Shown: positions 1 to 9,088, counted from the stretch's first letter. The stretch: DNA of 64,000 nucleotides from Fibrella aestuarina BUZ 2 (GCF_000331105.1 NC_020054.1:1477698-1541697); one strand, 5' to 3'. Translations and numbers: made by a program. The notes: generated by a model not told the origin, from the letters alone.

Positions 1-85
1 TAGTCATTGATTGTTTTTTACAACGGATGACCCGCAGCGGCGGACCGCACCAATGACGCCGAAGGCAAATGACAATGAATAACGC
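1..85. repeat. Partial copy of a dispersed intergenic repeat with GCGGCGGACCGC core
   Basis: The first 85 bases closely resemble 13527-13605 between kdpB and kdpC. Both begin with the same 13 bases and share a near-identical stretch of about 30 bases (27-58 here, 13559-13589 there) centred on GCGGCGGACCGC. Words of the ATGAC/GTCAT type recur in both. The element appears truncated here by the window edge, so its left arm is not visible. It ends 11 bases before the first start codon. Confidence 0.7.
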
Positions 86-96
86 GCAGCTAACCC

Positions 97-732
97 ATGA
101 CCCATCTATTTGAACCGCTGATTGACGGTATTCTGGAAAAAGGATACGGGGTCGTCGATGAGTTTTTGACGCCCGACGAAGTAACGTACCTGCGCCAACG
201 ACTGCACGAGCGGCACCGGGCGGGCGAATTTCGCGAAGCCGGTATTGGCCGGGCGGCCGAACCGAACGGACAGGCTACCGTTGAGAAGCAGATTCGGGGC
301 GATGAGATCGTCTGGCTGGATCTGGCCACGGCCACGCCGGAAGAAACGGCCTTCCTGAATCGCATTCAGCAGTTTATCGACTACCTGAATCAGACTTGCT
401 ACCTCGGCCTCCGCGATTACGAACTCCACTACGCCCGCTACCCGGTGGGTACGTTCTACCGCCGCCACCTCGATCGGTTCCGTACCGACTCGAAACGTCG
501 GCTGTCGGTGATCACGTACCTGAACGACAACTGGCAACCCACCGACGGTGGACAGCTAGCCGTGTACGTACCGCAGCCCGGACGCGGGACCGCGGACGGC
601 ACCGAGCAAACCGTACCGATCGACCCCATCGGTGGTCGCCTCGTCTGCTTCGATAGCGGCCTGCTCGAACACGAAGTACTGCCCGCCACCCGCGACCGCC
701 TCAGCATCACCGGCTGGCTACGCACCGCCTGA
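97..732 (+). CDS. 2OG-Fe(II) dioxygenase, prolyl-4-hydroxylase/SM-20-like
   Basis: A 211-residue cytosolic enzyme of the 2-oxoglutarate and iron(II)-dependent oxygenase superfamily, the prolyl-hydroxylase-like group. The double-stranded beta-helix iron ligands are readable: His124 and Asp126 in an HLD motif, and His192 in LEHEVL. Arg201 in RLSITGW is the expected 2-oxoglutarate-binding arginine. The N-terminal 100 residues are helical and lack a signal peptide. The ATG follows a repeat element closely and no better start is visible. The substrate cannot be read from sequence; relatives hydroxylate proline or other protein side chains. It stands alone, and the following nuoL has its own promoter-like sequence. 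The family call is firm and the specific activity is open. Confidence 0.85.
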   Translation: MTHLFEPLIDGILEKGYGVVDEFLTPDEVTYLRQRLHERHRAGEFREAGIGRAAEPNGQATVEKQIRGDEIVWLDLATATPEETAFLNRIQQFIDYLNQTCYLGLRDYELHYARYPVGTFYRRHLDRFRTDSKRRLSVITYLNDNWQPTDGGQLAVYVPQPGRGTADGTEQTVPIDPIGGRLVCFDSGLLEHEVLPATRDRLSITGWLRTA

Positions 733-827
733 TATATCCTGAATAGCTAAGCCAATCTGGAGGCTATGGTGGGTGCCTTGGCTAGGCGAAACCCTCGTTT
801 ATCGGCTACACCAACAGGAAATCCCGG

Positions 828-859
828 TTTGTTTTACGCCCGGCTTAACCGGATATTTG
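828..859 (+). promoter_or_regulatory. Candidate promoter of nuoL
   Basis: TTTG at 828-831, a 20-base spacer and GATATTTG at 852-859 fit the Bacteroidota consensus TTTG-N19/20-TAnnTTTG with one mismatch (G for T in the first position of the second box). Transcription would start near 865, about 20 bases before the GTG start of nuoL. Confidence 0.5.
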
Positions 860-884
860 CGGCCAACTTGATGTACCGCCTGCT

Positions 885-2756
885 GTGCCCGATCGTTTAC
901 CCACTGCGTTATTGATTAGCCTGTTGAGCTTACCCCTGCTGGGCTTCGTAGCCCTGTTTCGGGTGGGTGCGGCGCGTTGGGCGGGTTGGCTGGGTGCTGG
1001 CCTTACGGGGCTCGGCCTGGCGATGGCAACGTACCTGGCCCTCACGGTCCCGCAGCCGATGGTCTGGCAAACGGATTGGGTACAACTAGCTGGTAAAGCC
1101 ATTTCGCTCCAATTTCAACTCGACGGATTGGGGCGATTGATGCTCGTACTCGTGCATCTGGTGGCCTTGTTGGTACAGCTCTATTCGCTCGAATACCTGC
1201 ACGACGAACCCCGGCTAGGCCGTTATTTCGCCTATCTTCAGCTCTTCGTGGGGGCCATGCTGGGGATTATTCTGGCTGGTAACCTGCTGATTCTGTACGG
1301 TTTTTGGGAACTCGTAGGCTTGGCCTCGTTCCTGCTAATTGGCTTCTGGTACGACCGGCCCGCGGCGGCGTCGGCAGCCAAAAAAGCCTTCCTGATGAAC
1401 CGGGTGGGCGACGCCGCCTTTCTGCTCGGTATCCTGATGACATACTGGCAAACCGGTTCGTTTGCCTTTGCCGATGCGCCGCTGACTACCGGCGCGGGTA
1501 TCTGCCTGTTTATGGGGTGCGTAGCCAAATCGGCGCAGTTTCCGCTGCTAACCTGGCTGCCTGACGCTATGGAGGGTCCTACGCCCGTGTCGGCCCTGCT
1601 GCACGCGGCCACGATGGTAGCCGCCGGTATTTTTCTGTTGGCCCGCATTCATCCGATGCTCTCACCCGATGCTCTGCTGCTGGTAACCATCGTGGGTACG
1701 TTGACGACGCTGTGGGCGGGTTTTTCGGCCCTTTACCAGACCGACATCAAACGCGTACTGGCCTTTTCGACGGTGTCCCAACTGGGTTTGATGGTGGCGG
1801 CGATGGGAACGGGCAACGTGGGCGGGGCGCTGTTTCACCTGATGACCCACGCCTTCTTTAAAGCCGCTCTGTTTCTGGCGGCGGGCAACGTGATTCATGC
1901 CGTGCACACGCAGGATATGCGCCTGATGGGCGGCCTGCGGCGCGCCCTGCCGGTTACGTTCGTCACGTACCTGCTGGCGGCGGCGGCGTTGGCCGGTGTA
2001 CCGCTGCTGTCGGGTTTTCTGTCCAAAGAGGTTATTCTGGGCGGGGCGGTTGGCTGGGCTGCCGAGCGCGGTGGCGCGGCCACGCTTATTCCGGTGGCAT
2101 TGCTGGCTTCATCGGCGCTGACGGCCCTGTACATGGCCCGTCAGGTGCGGCTCATTTTCTTCGGCGAAACGTCGGTCGATCCGCACCAAACTCCGCACGA
2201 ACCGGGTTGGCTCATGCGCGGGCCGGTCGTGCTGCTGGTTGGGTTGTCGGTGGGGTTCTGGTTTTCGCTTAACCCGCTCTCGGCTCACCACAGCTGGTTA
2301 CTCGTCAGCCTGAATGCCCCTACGCTGCCCGAAGGCTCCGCCTGGCTGGGCTGGCTATCGGTTGGGCTGGTTGGGCTGGGGGGCTGGCTTGGGTTCCGGC
2401 TGCGCGACCCGGCGCCAACGAGTGCACTGGTGCAGGCGTCGATACACTATGGCTACCTCGACCAACTCTACGATCGATGGGTGGTTGTGCCGGTGTTGTG
2501 GGTTGCTTCGCTGCTATACCGGACTGATCAGCGCGTGGTCGACGGCGCCGTCAACGGCGTGGGCATCGGTACCGTGCTGCTGGCACACTTGGCGCGTTTT
2601 CTCGACCGGTTCGGTGTCGATGGGCTGGTGAATGGGGCGGGGCGGCTGGCGCAAACCCTGGGCGGCCTGGCCCGATCCGTGCAGAGCGGGCGCGTGCAAA
2701 CCTACATCGCGACGGCCGTTGCCGTGGTGGTACTGCTACTTTTGTGGATGATATGA
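885..2756 (+). CDS. nuoL: NADH-quinone oxidoreductase subunit L (ND5-like)
   Basis: Membrane subunit of respiratory complex I, one of the antiporter-like proton-pumping subunits. The protein has 623 residues (E. coli NuoL has 613) and consists of many hydrophobic segments. The signature region YGFWELVGLASFLLIGFW carries Glu142, and AKSAQFPLLTWLPDAMEGP carries Lys215; these are the conserved charged pair of the proton channel. The C-terminal part after about residue 510 is the long lateral-helix region typical of NuoL rather than of NuoM or NuoN. The start is GTG at 885, which gives the usual short N-terminus. nuoM follows after about 90 bases, so the two are probably co-transcribed. No nuoA-K or nuoN is present on either side, so this is an isolated L-M pair. 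A DabB-type or Mrp-type role is less likely because a full NuoM partner follows. Confidence 0.9.
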   Translation: MPDRLPTALLISLLSLPLLGFVALFRVGAARWAGWLGAGLTGLGLAMATYLALTVPQPMVWQTDWVQLAGKAISLQFQLDGLGRLMLVLVHLVALLVQLYSLEYLHDEPRLGRYFAYLQLFVGAMLGIILAGNLLILYGFWELVGLASFLLIGFWYDRPAAASAAKKAFLMNRVGDAAFLLGILMTYWQTGSFAFADAPLTTGAGICLFMGCVAKSAQFPLLTWLPDAMEGPTPVSALLHAATMVAAGIFLLARIHPMLSPDALLLVTIVGTLTTLWAGFSALYQTDIKRVLAFSTVSQLGLMVAAMGTGNVGGALFHLMTHAFFKAALFLAAGNVIHAVHTQDMRLMGGLRRALPVTFVTYLLAAAALAGVPLLSGFLSKEVILGGAVGWAAERGGAATLIPVALLASSALTALYMARQVRLIFFGETSVDPHQTPHEPGWLMRGPVVLLVGLSVGFWFSLNPLSAHHSWLLVSLNAPTLPEGSAWLGWLSVGLVGLGGWLGFRLRDPAPTSALVQASIHYGYLDQLYDRWVVVPVLWVASLLYRTDQRVVDGAVNGVGIGTVLLAHLARFLDRFGVDGLVNGAGRLAQTLGGLARSVQSGRVQTYIATAVAVVVLLLLWMI

Positions 2757-2758
2757 AA

Positions 2759-2844
2759 CGAGTGAACAAGCGAAAAGGATAGCTACAACAGACAATTCGG
2801 CAACGATCGTTTGACCAACGCCTTTTGGCTTCACACTCACCCGG
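2759..2844. repeat. Inverted repeat filling the nuoL-nuoM gap
   Basis: The left arm (2759-2778) and the right arm (2821-2844, read in reverse complement) share GAGTG, AAGC and AAAAGG in the same order. The right arm ends two bases before ATG 2847. It belongs to the class of intergenic inverted repeats seen throughout the window. Its position argues that 2847, not the upstream TTG at 2811, is the nuoM start. Confidence 0.5.
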
Positions 2845-2846
2845 TT

Positions 2847-4529
2847 ATGTTACTTTCTCTACTGATTTTTTTGCCGATTGCGGCGTCGCTTGTAGCCGCG
2901 CTGGTTCCCGAACGCCTCTCGCTCCTGCGCTGGCTGACGGTGGCCGTGCTGGCGACAGAAGTGCTGCTGGCCGCTTTGGTCTATGGTCAGTTCGACGCTA
3001 CCAATCCGGCTCATCAGCAACTGGAACAAGCCGACTGGATCACCCTGCCGCTGGGTAATCTGGGCCGTATTTCCATCGATTACCTGATCGGCATCGACGG
3101 GATAAGCCTGCCCCTTGTGCTGCTGACGGCCATCATCATGCTGGTGGGAGCCATTTCCTCGTGGCAGATTACGAAGCGCCCCAACGCCTATTTTTCGCTC
3201 TACCTGCTGCTGACGGGCACCATCATGGGCTGTTTCGTGGCGCTCGACTTCTTCCTGTTCTTTCTCTTTTTCGAGTTCATGCTGCTGCCGATGTACTTCC
3301 TCATCGGCCTGTGGGGCGGCCCCCGGCGCGAATACGCTTCCATTAAGTTTTTCCTTTACACGCTGGCCGGGTCCGTACTGATTCTGCTGGTGATGATTGG
3401 GCTGTCGCTGTCGGTGATCGACCCTGTCTCGACGGCGCTAGCGGCTGGCCTCATTAACAACCCGGCTGATATGACTGCCGAGGTGCTTGCCCTGATTCAG
3501 CAGCAACTGGCGACGGGGCAACTCGACCCCGCTCAACTCGTGCACACGTTCGACTGGCGGTACATGGCCGATGGCCGTAATTACCTGCCCAACGCCCTGC
3601 TCAGCGGACTGAACGACGTGCTCGTCGGCAACGTACCCGTACGTACCTGGGCGTTCTGGGCTGTTTTTGTGGGTTTCGCCATCAAGCTGCCCATCGTGCC
3701 CGTGCACACCTGGCTGCCCGATGCGCACGTTGAAGCGCCCACGCCGGTATCGGTGGTGCTGGCCGGGGTGCTGCTCAAAATCGGCGGCTACGGCCTGATT
3801 CGCGTAGTGTGGGGCTTCTTCCCGGATGCCGCGTCGGAGTACACGGTCGTGCTGGCAGGGCTCGGCGCGCTCAGCATCGTATATGGTGGCCTCAACGCAC
3901 TGGCGCAGTATGATCTGAAGAAGATGATCGCCTATTCATCGGTGTCGCACATGGGCTTTGTGCTGCTGGGTGTCGCCTCGACCACCGGCGAGGGCGTCAA
4001 CGGGGCCGTTTACCAGATGGTCAGCCACGGCGTGCTGTCGGCTATGCTCTTTCTGCTGACGGGTGTATTGTACGACCGGACGCACGACCGGCGCATCGAC
4101 TCGTATCGCGGGCTGATGACGCCCATGCCGCAGTATGCCACGCTCACCGCCGTTGCGTTCTTTGCGTCGCTGGGGCTACCGGGGTTCTCGGGGTTTGTGG
4201 GCGAACTGTTTACGCTCATGGGCAGCTACCAGTCGGCCTACGTACCCGGCTGGATCACGGCTATTTCTACGCTTGGTATCGTGCTGGCGGCGGCTTATTT
4301 CCTCTGGACGCTGCAACGCATGTTTTTCGGCCCGGTCTGGGTACGTGCCCACAGCACCGAAGCCCCCGCAAACAGCCCCCACGTGCTGGCTGATTTAGAC
4401 CCGCGCGAACGGCTGATGCTCGTGCCGCTGGGTGTGCTGGCGCTGCTGTTGGGGCTATTTCCGAATTGGGTGTTCTCGTTGAGCCACGCCGCGGTGGCCC
4501 AGTGGCTACTTAAATTTACGGTTGACTGA
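2847..4529 (+). CDS. nuoM: NADH-quinone oxidoreductase subunit M (ND4-like)
   Basis: Antiporter-like membrane subunit of complex I, 560 residues from ATG 2847. An in-frame TTG at 2811 would add 12 residues but lies inside the intergenic inverted repeat, and the MLLSLLIFLP start is typical of NuoM. Glu143 in FFEFMLLPMYF and Lys280 in AIKLPIVPVHTWLPDAH are the conserved channel residues. The protein is about 50 residues longer than E. coli NuoM (509). The extra length is a hydrophilic loop at about residues 190-264, between two conserved transmembrane blocks. It follows nuoL in the same direction. The last 24 bases overlap the 3' end of the convergent acetyltransferase gene. nuoN does not follow. 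Confidence 0.9.
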   Translation: MLLSLLIFLPIAASLVAALVPERLSLLRWLTVAVLATEVLLAALVYGQFDATNPAHQQLEQADWITLPLGNLGRISIDYLIGIDGISLPLVLLTAIIMLVGAISSWQITKRPNAYFSLYLLLTGTIMGCFVALDFFLFFLFFEFMLLPMYFLIGLWGGPRREYASIKFFLYTLAGSVLILLVMIGLSLSVIDPVSTALAAGLINNPADMTAEVLALIQQQLATGQLDPAQLVHTFDWRYMADGRNYLPNALLSGLNDVLVGNVPVRTWAFWAVFVGFAIKLPIVPVHTWLPDAHVEAPTPVSVVLAGVLLKIGGYGLIRVVWGFFPDAASEYTVVLAGLGALSIVYGGLNALAQYDLKKMIAYSSVSHMGFVLLGVASTTGEGVNGAVYQMVSHGVLSAMLFLLTGVLYDRTHDRRIDSYRGLMTPMPQYATLTAVAFFASLGLPGFSGFVGELFTLMGSYQSAYVPGWITAISTLGIVLAAAYFLWTLQRMFFGPVWVRAHSTEAPANSPHVLADLDPRERLMLVPLGVLALLLGLFPNWVFSLSHAAVAQWLLKFTVD

Positions 4530-5027
4530 CCAGCGCCGGTTGGTCGAGTAAGGCATCCAGCGTCCTGAGTCGGTGAGGCGGAGTTCCATCCGCACGTTGG
4601 CGCGCGAATAGGGGCTGGGTGCGAGCGGGATATACACGAATCCCAGACTTTCGTAGATGTGAATGGCCGATTTGAGGGCCGTGTTCGCTTCGAGCCAGAT
4701 CCGCCGCGCTCCCTGCCGACGGGCGTGCTCGATAGCCGCCTCGCACAAACGGCGTCCCGTGCCGATCTCCCGCCACGATTGAGAAACCGCCAGTTTAACC
4801 AGTTCATACTCGCCCGGTCCTGAATAAACGAGGCCTACCGTGCCCACAATCAAGCCTTCGTATTCGGCCAACAGGATGGTGCCGCCGTTGGCGAGGATAT
4901 AGGTCTCGGGTTGATCCAATTGTTCCAGGTCGTGCGTTTCCAGCGGAAACGTTTCCGAGATGGCTTCAGCGTTGATGCGCTTAAAATCAGCTTTGTAAAG
5001 AGGCTGGTAGCTGATAATGCGGTTCAT
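4506..5027 (-). CDS. GNAT-family N-acetyltransferase
   Basis: A 173-residue acetyl-CoA-dependent N-acetyltransferase. The acetyl-CoA pyrophosphate-binding motif A is visible at residues 86-93 (REIGTGRR), preceded by the beta-strand YELVKLAVSQS and followed by a helix. The C-terminal IYESLGF (about 124-130) contains the tyrosine often used as general acid in this fold. ATG 5027 is chosen over an in-frame ATG 30 bases upstream because it gives the normal GNAT length and N-terminus. The acceptor substrate is unknown. It converges on nuoM with a 24-base overlap of the 3' ends, so the two messages are partly antisense to each other. Confidence 0.85.
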   Translation of the reverse strand: MNRIISYQPLYKADFKRINAEAISETFPLETHDLEQLDQPETYILANGGTILLAEYEGLIVGTVGLVYSGPGEYELVKLAVSQSWREIGTGRRLCEAAIEHARRQGARRIWLEANTALKSAIHIYESLGFVYIPLAPSPYSRANVRMELRLTDSGRWMPYSTNRRWSVNRKFK

Positions 5028-5380
5028 GGTGATACGTGTTTCAGAATTAGCGCACAATAGCGAGCTAGTGAGGCTTTTTTGGGTACTATTCTGGATAGAC
5101 CCACGTAGTGTAACATGGTCACCGTTAAATACAAGTGTATATATTATGTCACCCGTAATAACTTATTTGAGCCCCTTTTTGGGTAAATAAAAGACTGATT
5201 ATGAATGACTTTTGCTGATTTAGTAATTTGAAGTTTTCGGAAAAATACTTAGTTGAACAAATGGTCATAACGGATAGTAAATAGCCCCTTTTTCCTGGTT
5301 TCGGCGTGTCAGCGAGTTGCGTTGGGAGGCCATTGTTCGCTATACCAAAACCGCGTCGGGGGGACACCGCCATTTGTCTT
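5028..5380. other. AT-rich intergenic region between divergent genes
   Basis: About 350 bases without a convincing gene between the acetyltransferase (minus strand) and the response regulator (plus strand). It is clearly more AT-rich than its neighbours. It contains a short direct repeat of AGCCCCTTTTT (near 5169 and 5283). No tRNA, hairpin terminator or insertion-sequence end was seen. Apart from the TACCTTTG box at its right edge, no regulatory element can be assigned. Confidence 0.4.
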
Positions 5381-5388
5381 TACCTTTG
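5381..5388 (+). promoter_or_regulatory. TAnnTTTG promoter box of the sigma-54 activator
   Basis: TACCTTTG matches the Bacteroidota -7 box exactly and ends four bases before ATG 5393. No TTG is seen at the expected upstream spacing. If used, the transcript would be leaderless or nearly so. The box also excludes the longer in-frame starts upstream. Confidence 0.5.
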
Positions 5389-5392
5389 TTTG

Positions 5393-6724
5393 ATGCCACC
5401 GACCCTGCTGCTTATCGACGACGAACCCCGCCTGCGCCAGTTGCTGGCCCGAATGCTGCAACTGGAAGGCTATACGGTGCTGGAAGCCGAAACGGGCCGC
5501 GCGGGGCTGCACGTTCTTGAACGGGAGCCCGTACACGCCGTGCTCTGCGACGTGAAACTGCCCGATGGTAGCGGTATTGCCTTCACCGAGCAGATCAAAC
5601 AAACGTACCCAGCCACAGAAGTGATCGTGCTGACGGCCTACGGCACCATTGCCGACGGCGTGACAGCCATCAAAAACGGTGCGTTCGATTACATTACGAA
5701 AGGCGACGACAACGACCGGATTCTGCCATTGGTGAGCCGGGCGATCGAAAAGGCGCAGTTGCAGTTCCGGATTCGGGAGCTGGAAGACAAGGTGGCGCAG
5801 CGGTACGGTTTCGAGCGCATCCTGGGTACGTCGAAAGCCATCCGGCAGGCGATCGACCTGGCGCGCAAGGTGGCGGTAACCGACACGACGGTGCTGCTGA
5901 TGGGCGAGACCGGTACGGGCAAAGAAGTCTTCGCGCAGGCCATTCATCAGGCTAGTCGGCGTGCGTCCGGTACGTTCGTGGCGATCAACTGCGGTGCGTT
6001 GAGCAAAGACATTCTCGAAAGCGAGCTTTTCGGCCACCGGGCCGGGGCGTTTACGGGCGCGAGTCGGGATCAGAAAGGCCTGTTTGCGGAAGCCCACAAA
6101 GGCACGCTCTTCCTCGACGAAATTGGCGAAATGCCCCTCGACCTACAGGCCAAGTTGCTCCGCGTGCTCGAAACGCACGAGTTTCTGCGGGTGGGCGACA
6201 CCAAACCCACCAAAGTCGACGTGCGCGTGATTGCGGCCACCAACCGGGGGCTGGAACAGGAAGCCAACGCGGGCCATTTCCGGCTCGATCTGTACTACCG
6301 GCTGTCGGTGTTCAGCATCGACCTACCGCCCCTCCGCGATCGCCCCGCCGACGTACCTGAGCTGGCGCTGCGGTTTGCGCAGGAGTCGGCCGCCAAGCTG
6401 GGCAAACGCGACCTTCGGCTGAGCGAGGCGTTCGTGCAGAAATTGCAACAGCATAGCTGGAAAGGCAACATCCGCGAACTGAAAAACGTGATCGAGCGCG
6501 CGGTGATCCTGTCAGATACCAACGTGCTGGATGCCGACGTACTCCCCGCCGACATGCAGTCAGGTACGTTCGACGCGGCAGCGATGGACCTGGCCTCGGT
6601 CGAGAAAGGGCATATCGGACGGGTGCTGCGCCACGTCAACGGCCACAAACCCGAAGCCGCCCGCCTCCTCGGCATCGGCCTAACCACGCTCTACCGCAAA
6701 ATGGCAGAGTACGGGATTGAGTAG
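5393..6724 (+). CDS. NtrC-type sigma-54-dependent response regulator
   Basis: A 443-residue enhancer-binding transcription activator. The receiver domain (1-120) has the acidic pair Asp9/Asp10, phospho-acceptor Asp53 and Lys103. The AAA+ domain (about 142-370) has Walker A GETGTGKE at 171-178, the sigma-54 contact loop GAFTGA at 218-223 and Walker B TLFLDE at 238-243. A Fis-type helix-turn-helix lies at about 405-440. ATG 5393 is chosen because it gives a clean receiver start and lies four bases after a TAnnTTTG box. No kinase gene is adjacent, but the gene sits beside kup and the kdp genes. Those encode a kinase-less KdpD and a separate histidine kinase and include no kdpE. It is therefore the best candidate partner of that kinase; this is inferred from context. 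Confidence 0.92.
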   Translation: MPPTLLLIDDEPRLRQLLARMLQLEGYTVLEAETGRAGLHVLEREPVHAVLCDVKLPDGSGIAFTEQIKQTYPATEVIVLTAYGTIADGVTAIKNGAFDYITKGDDNDRILPLVSRAIEKAQLQFRIRELEDKVAQRYGFERILGTSKAIRQAIDLARKVAVTDTTVLLMGETGTGKEVFAQAIHQASRRASGTFVAINCGALSKDILESELFGHRAGAFTGASRDQKGLFAEAHKGTLFLDEIGEMPLDLQAKLLRVLETHEFLRVGDTKPTKVDVRVIAATNRGLEQEANAGHFRLDLYYRLSVFSIDLPPLRDRPADVPELALRFAQESAAKLGKRDLRLSEAFVQKLQQHSWKGNIRELKNVIERAVILSDTNVLDADVLPADMQSGTFDAAAMDLASVEKGHIGRVLRHVNGHKPEAARLLGIGLTTLYRKMAEYGIE

Positions 6725-6759
6725 GTGTTAACTCAAAACGATACAGGGCTAGTAGACGG

Positions 6760-8799
6760 TCAGGTACCTGATACCATGTTCAGGCCATCCAGGGGTTCGT
6801 CGACTTCGCCCTTGCCTTTTACGCGCCGGAGCCGGATGGAGTTAGCGGGGTTGACGACCAGCGGGATTTGTTCGGTGGCTACGTTCTGGCTGTCGAGACC
6901 ATAAGCTCGTTCGTCGGCGAGGCTGATGCGTTTCAGGGCGAAATAGCCGTTCATGATGAACGTTTCGAGCAGGCTCAGGTCGTTCTCGTACGACAGGAAC
7001 CGGTTGATGACGATGAACCGGAAATCGCCGATCGCGTTGGGGTTTGGCTTCAGCGGCCGGTACTTGGGCTTGATCGTGATCTCGTGGCAGCGCACCATCT
7101 CTTCCACCACTTTCCGGAACAGCAAATTGATGCGCGGCTGCACCCGGAAGCCCAGCTTGAACGTGATGCGCACCACGTCTTCCGGTTCCAGAATATCGAC
7201 CACGTATTCGGTCGTGTAGGGCTCGTCGACCAATTCGATGTGGATAAGCCAGTACACGTCGGCGCGCTTGGGCATACCCTCCAGAATCGAATCGAGGATG
7301 TGCTCCTCGACAAGCTGATGCTGCGGTGAGGCGGTCAGGTACACCAGGTTGGTGGCGTACTTAGGTACGTCGGTGTCGTTGCTCAGTTGCCGCAGTATGG
7401 GCAGGTGGTCGCGCAGGCTCACAAACTGGGTGAGGCGGCGTTTGATGCGGCTGCCGTTATGCCAGACCAGCATTACGGTCAGCATAATCGAGCCTAATAA
7501 AAGCGATACCCAGCCGCCATGCGTGAATTTCCGCAGGTTGGCGATCAGGAAGCCGCCTTCAATGAAAAAATAGATCAGCAGTAACGCCACGACAATCAGG
7601 CCGTTGACCCGCTTTTTGGCGTACAGGTACATGCCCAGCAACACGGTCGTGGTCAGCATGGTCAGGTTCACCGACAGGCCAAACGCCGCCTCCATGTTTT
7701 TCGATTCGCGGAAGTAAAGCACCACGATGAAACAGCCCGCCATCAGCAGCCAGTTGAACGCCGGAATGTAGACCTGTCCCCGCGCATTGGACGGAAAAAC
7801 GATGCGCATTTTGGGCAGCAACGTCAGCCGGAACGCCTCAGATACGAGCGTAAACGTACCGCTGATGAGCGCCTGTGAGGCGATGATGGTCGCCAGCGTG
7901 GCAATGCCGATGCTGGGCAGCATAAACCAGTCGGGTACCAGCCCGAAGAACGAATTCAACGTACCTAGCGGCTTACCCATGTGGTCGAGCAACCACGCCG
8001 CCTGACCGAGGTAGCAGAGAATGAGGCAGATCTTGACGTAGAACCACGACACCTGCACGTTGCGCCGCCCCACGTGGCCCATGTCGGAGTAAAGCGCTTC
8101 GGCCCCTGTCGAGCACAGAAACACGCCGCCTAACAGCCAGAAGCCCTCGGGGTAATTCACGATCATGTTGTAGGCGTAAACGGGGTTCAGCGCCCGAATA
8201 ACGCCGGGATTCTGGGCCAGTTGCAGGGCGCCCATCAGCCCGATCATGGTAAACCAGATGGACATGATCGGGCCAAAGGCCTTGCCCAGCTTGTCGGTGC
8301 CCGCCTGCTGCGCCGCAAACAGCAGGAAAATGATAACCAGCACAATGGGGACCGTGGGCAGGTTGGGGTACAGCGGTAACAGCCCCTCAATGGCCGACGA
8401 AACCGAAATGGGCGGGGTAATGATGCTGTCGGCGATCAGGAAGCTGCCGCCCGCAATGGCCGGAAACAGCAGCCATTTGGCGTAGCGCCGGATGAGTGTA
8501 TAGAGCGAGAAAATGCCACCCTCGCCGTTGTTGTCGGCGCGCAGGGTGAGTAACACGTATTTGAGCGTGGTCTGAAAGGTCAACGTCCAGAAAATGGCCG
8601 AAACGCCGCCCAGCGCCAGCGTTTCGTCGACGATCCGGTCTTCAATAATGGCGCGGTAGGTATACAGCGGCGACGTGCCGATATCGCCGAACACAATGCC
8701 GACCGCGACCAGCAGGCCTGCCGCCGTCATGCGGTCGATGTGATGGTGGGACTGATTACTCAAGGGAAGATTGGTTTGTCGGTTGGGTACGTTACTCAC
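6760..8799 (-). CDS. kup: Potassium uptake permease Kup (HAK/KUP/KT family)
   Basis: Inner-membrane K+/H+ symporter of 679 residues, somewhat longer than E. coli Kup (622). The family motif GDIGTSPLYT is at 38-47 in the first membrane helix. About 12 hydrophobic segments follow up to residue about 460, and then a 220-residue soluble C-terminal domain. The N-terminal tail (about 23 residues) is polar and rich in Asn, Ser and His. The gene is divergent from kdp and downstream of the sigma-54 activator. The upstream region carries a sigma-54-like -24 box and two identical 12-base repeats. A complete single-polypeptide Kup beside KdpFABC suggests that low- and high-affinity K+ uptake are controlled together. 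Confidence 0.95.
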   Translation of the reverse strand: MSNVPNRQTNLPLSNQSHHHIDRMTAAGLLVAVGIVFGDIGTSPLYTYRAIIEDRIVDETLALGGVSAIFWTLTFQTTLKYVLLTLRADNNGEGGIFSLYTLIRRYAKWLLFPAIAGGSFLIADSIITPPISVSSAIEGLLPLYPNLPTVPIVLVIIFLLFAAQQAGTDKLGKAFGPIMSIWFTMIGLMGALQLAQNPGVIRALNPVYAYNMIVNYPEGFWLLGGVFLCSTGAEALYSDMGHVGRRNVQVSWFYVKICLILCYLGQAAWLLDHMGKPLGTLNSFFGLVPDWFMLPSIGIATLATIIASQALISGTFTLVSEAFRLTLLPKMRIVFPSNARGQVYIPAFNWLLMAGCFIVVLYFRESKNMEAAFGLSVNLTMLTTTVLLGMYLYAKKRVNGLIVVALLLIYFFIEGGFLIANLRKFTHGGWVSLLLGSIMLTVMLVWHNGSRIKRRLTQFVSLRDHLPILRQLSNDTDVPKYATNLVYLTASPQHQLVEEHILDSILEGMPKRADVYWLIHIELVDEPYTTEYVVDILEPEDVVRITFKLGFRVQPRINLLFRKVVEEMVRCHEITIKPKYRPLKPNPNAIGDFRFIVINRFLSYENDLSLLETFIMNGYFALKRISLADERAYGLDSQNVATEQIPLVVNPANSIRLRRVKGKGEVDEPLDGLNMVSGT

Positions 8800-8840
8800 G
8801 CTGCTTCAGGGCCGGGTTAGGGCCGCTTACGCAACGATTG

Positions 8841-8857
8841 ACCGAATATCGTGCCAA
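8841..8857 (-). promoter_or_regulatory. Candidate sigma-54 promoter of kup
   Basis: On the minus strand, TTGGCACG (8857-8850) matches the sigma-54 -24 element perfectly. The -12 region at the right spacing reads TCGG instead of TTGC, so it is imperfect. The predicted start would be about 30 bases upstream of the kup ATG. A sigma-54 activator gene lies just beyond kup, which supports the reading. The mismatched -12 box is the main weakness. Confidence 0.45.
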
Positions 8858-8893
8858 TTCGAGAATAACCGCCACAACCGGCTTTCGGCATCC

Positions 8894-8937
8894 GCTTTTT
8901 TTCAAAATGGCAAATCTGCTTTTTCAAAATGAAAAAA
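8894..8937. promoter_or_regulatory. Tandem 12-bp sites between divergent kup and kdp, possible enhancer
   Basis: The 12-mer TTTTTCAAAATG occurs twice in direct orientation, at 8898-8909 and 8920-8931. The spacing is 22 bp, which is two helical turns. Flanking bases are also similar. The pair lies between divergent kup and kdp, 40-75 bp upstream of the candidate kup -24 box. Face-matched repeats of this kind are what an NtrC-type dimer would bind; the regulator encoded at 5393-6724 is the obvious candidate. This is inference. Confidence 0.45.
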
Positions 8938-9088
8938 TAGCCCTTGCGTCAGCCACGTCATTTCGCTTAGTTTCGTATTAAGTGTTTGATAGTGAGTTGA
9001 TTGTATTTGATGAATTGACTTGGCTACAAAATGGACTGCTTTTTGGCATAGGGTAGTCGCAACCAAATCAACCAGTACCATCACACTC

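Noticed and set aside
2811..2846. TTG start for nuoM at 2811
   Set aside because: It would place the N-terminus inside the intergenic inverted repeat, and the ATG at 2847 gives the normal NuoM start.
5309..6097. A 262-codon open frame on the minus strand within the sigma-54 activator gene
   Set aside because: It lies wholly opposite a gene with complete receiver and AAA+ motifs; its own translation shows no motifs and has the composition of a GC-rich antisense frame.
9000..9088. A sigma-54 promoter directly upstream of the kdp small ORFs
   Set aside because: GG and GC dinucleotides of TGGCA/TGC-like words occur, but none has the required 10-base spacing; only the minus-strand -24 box for kup is convincing.
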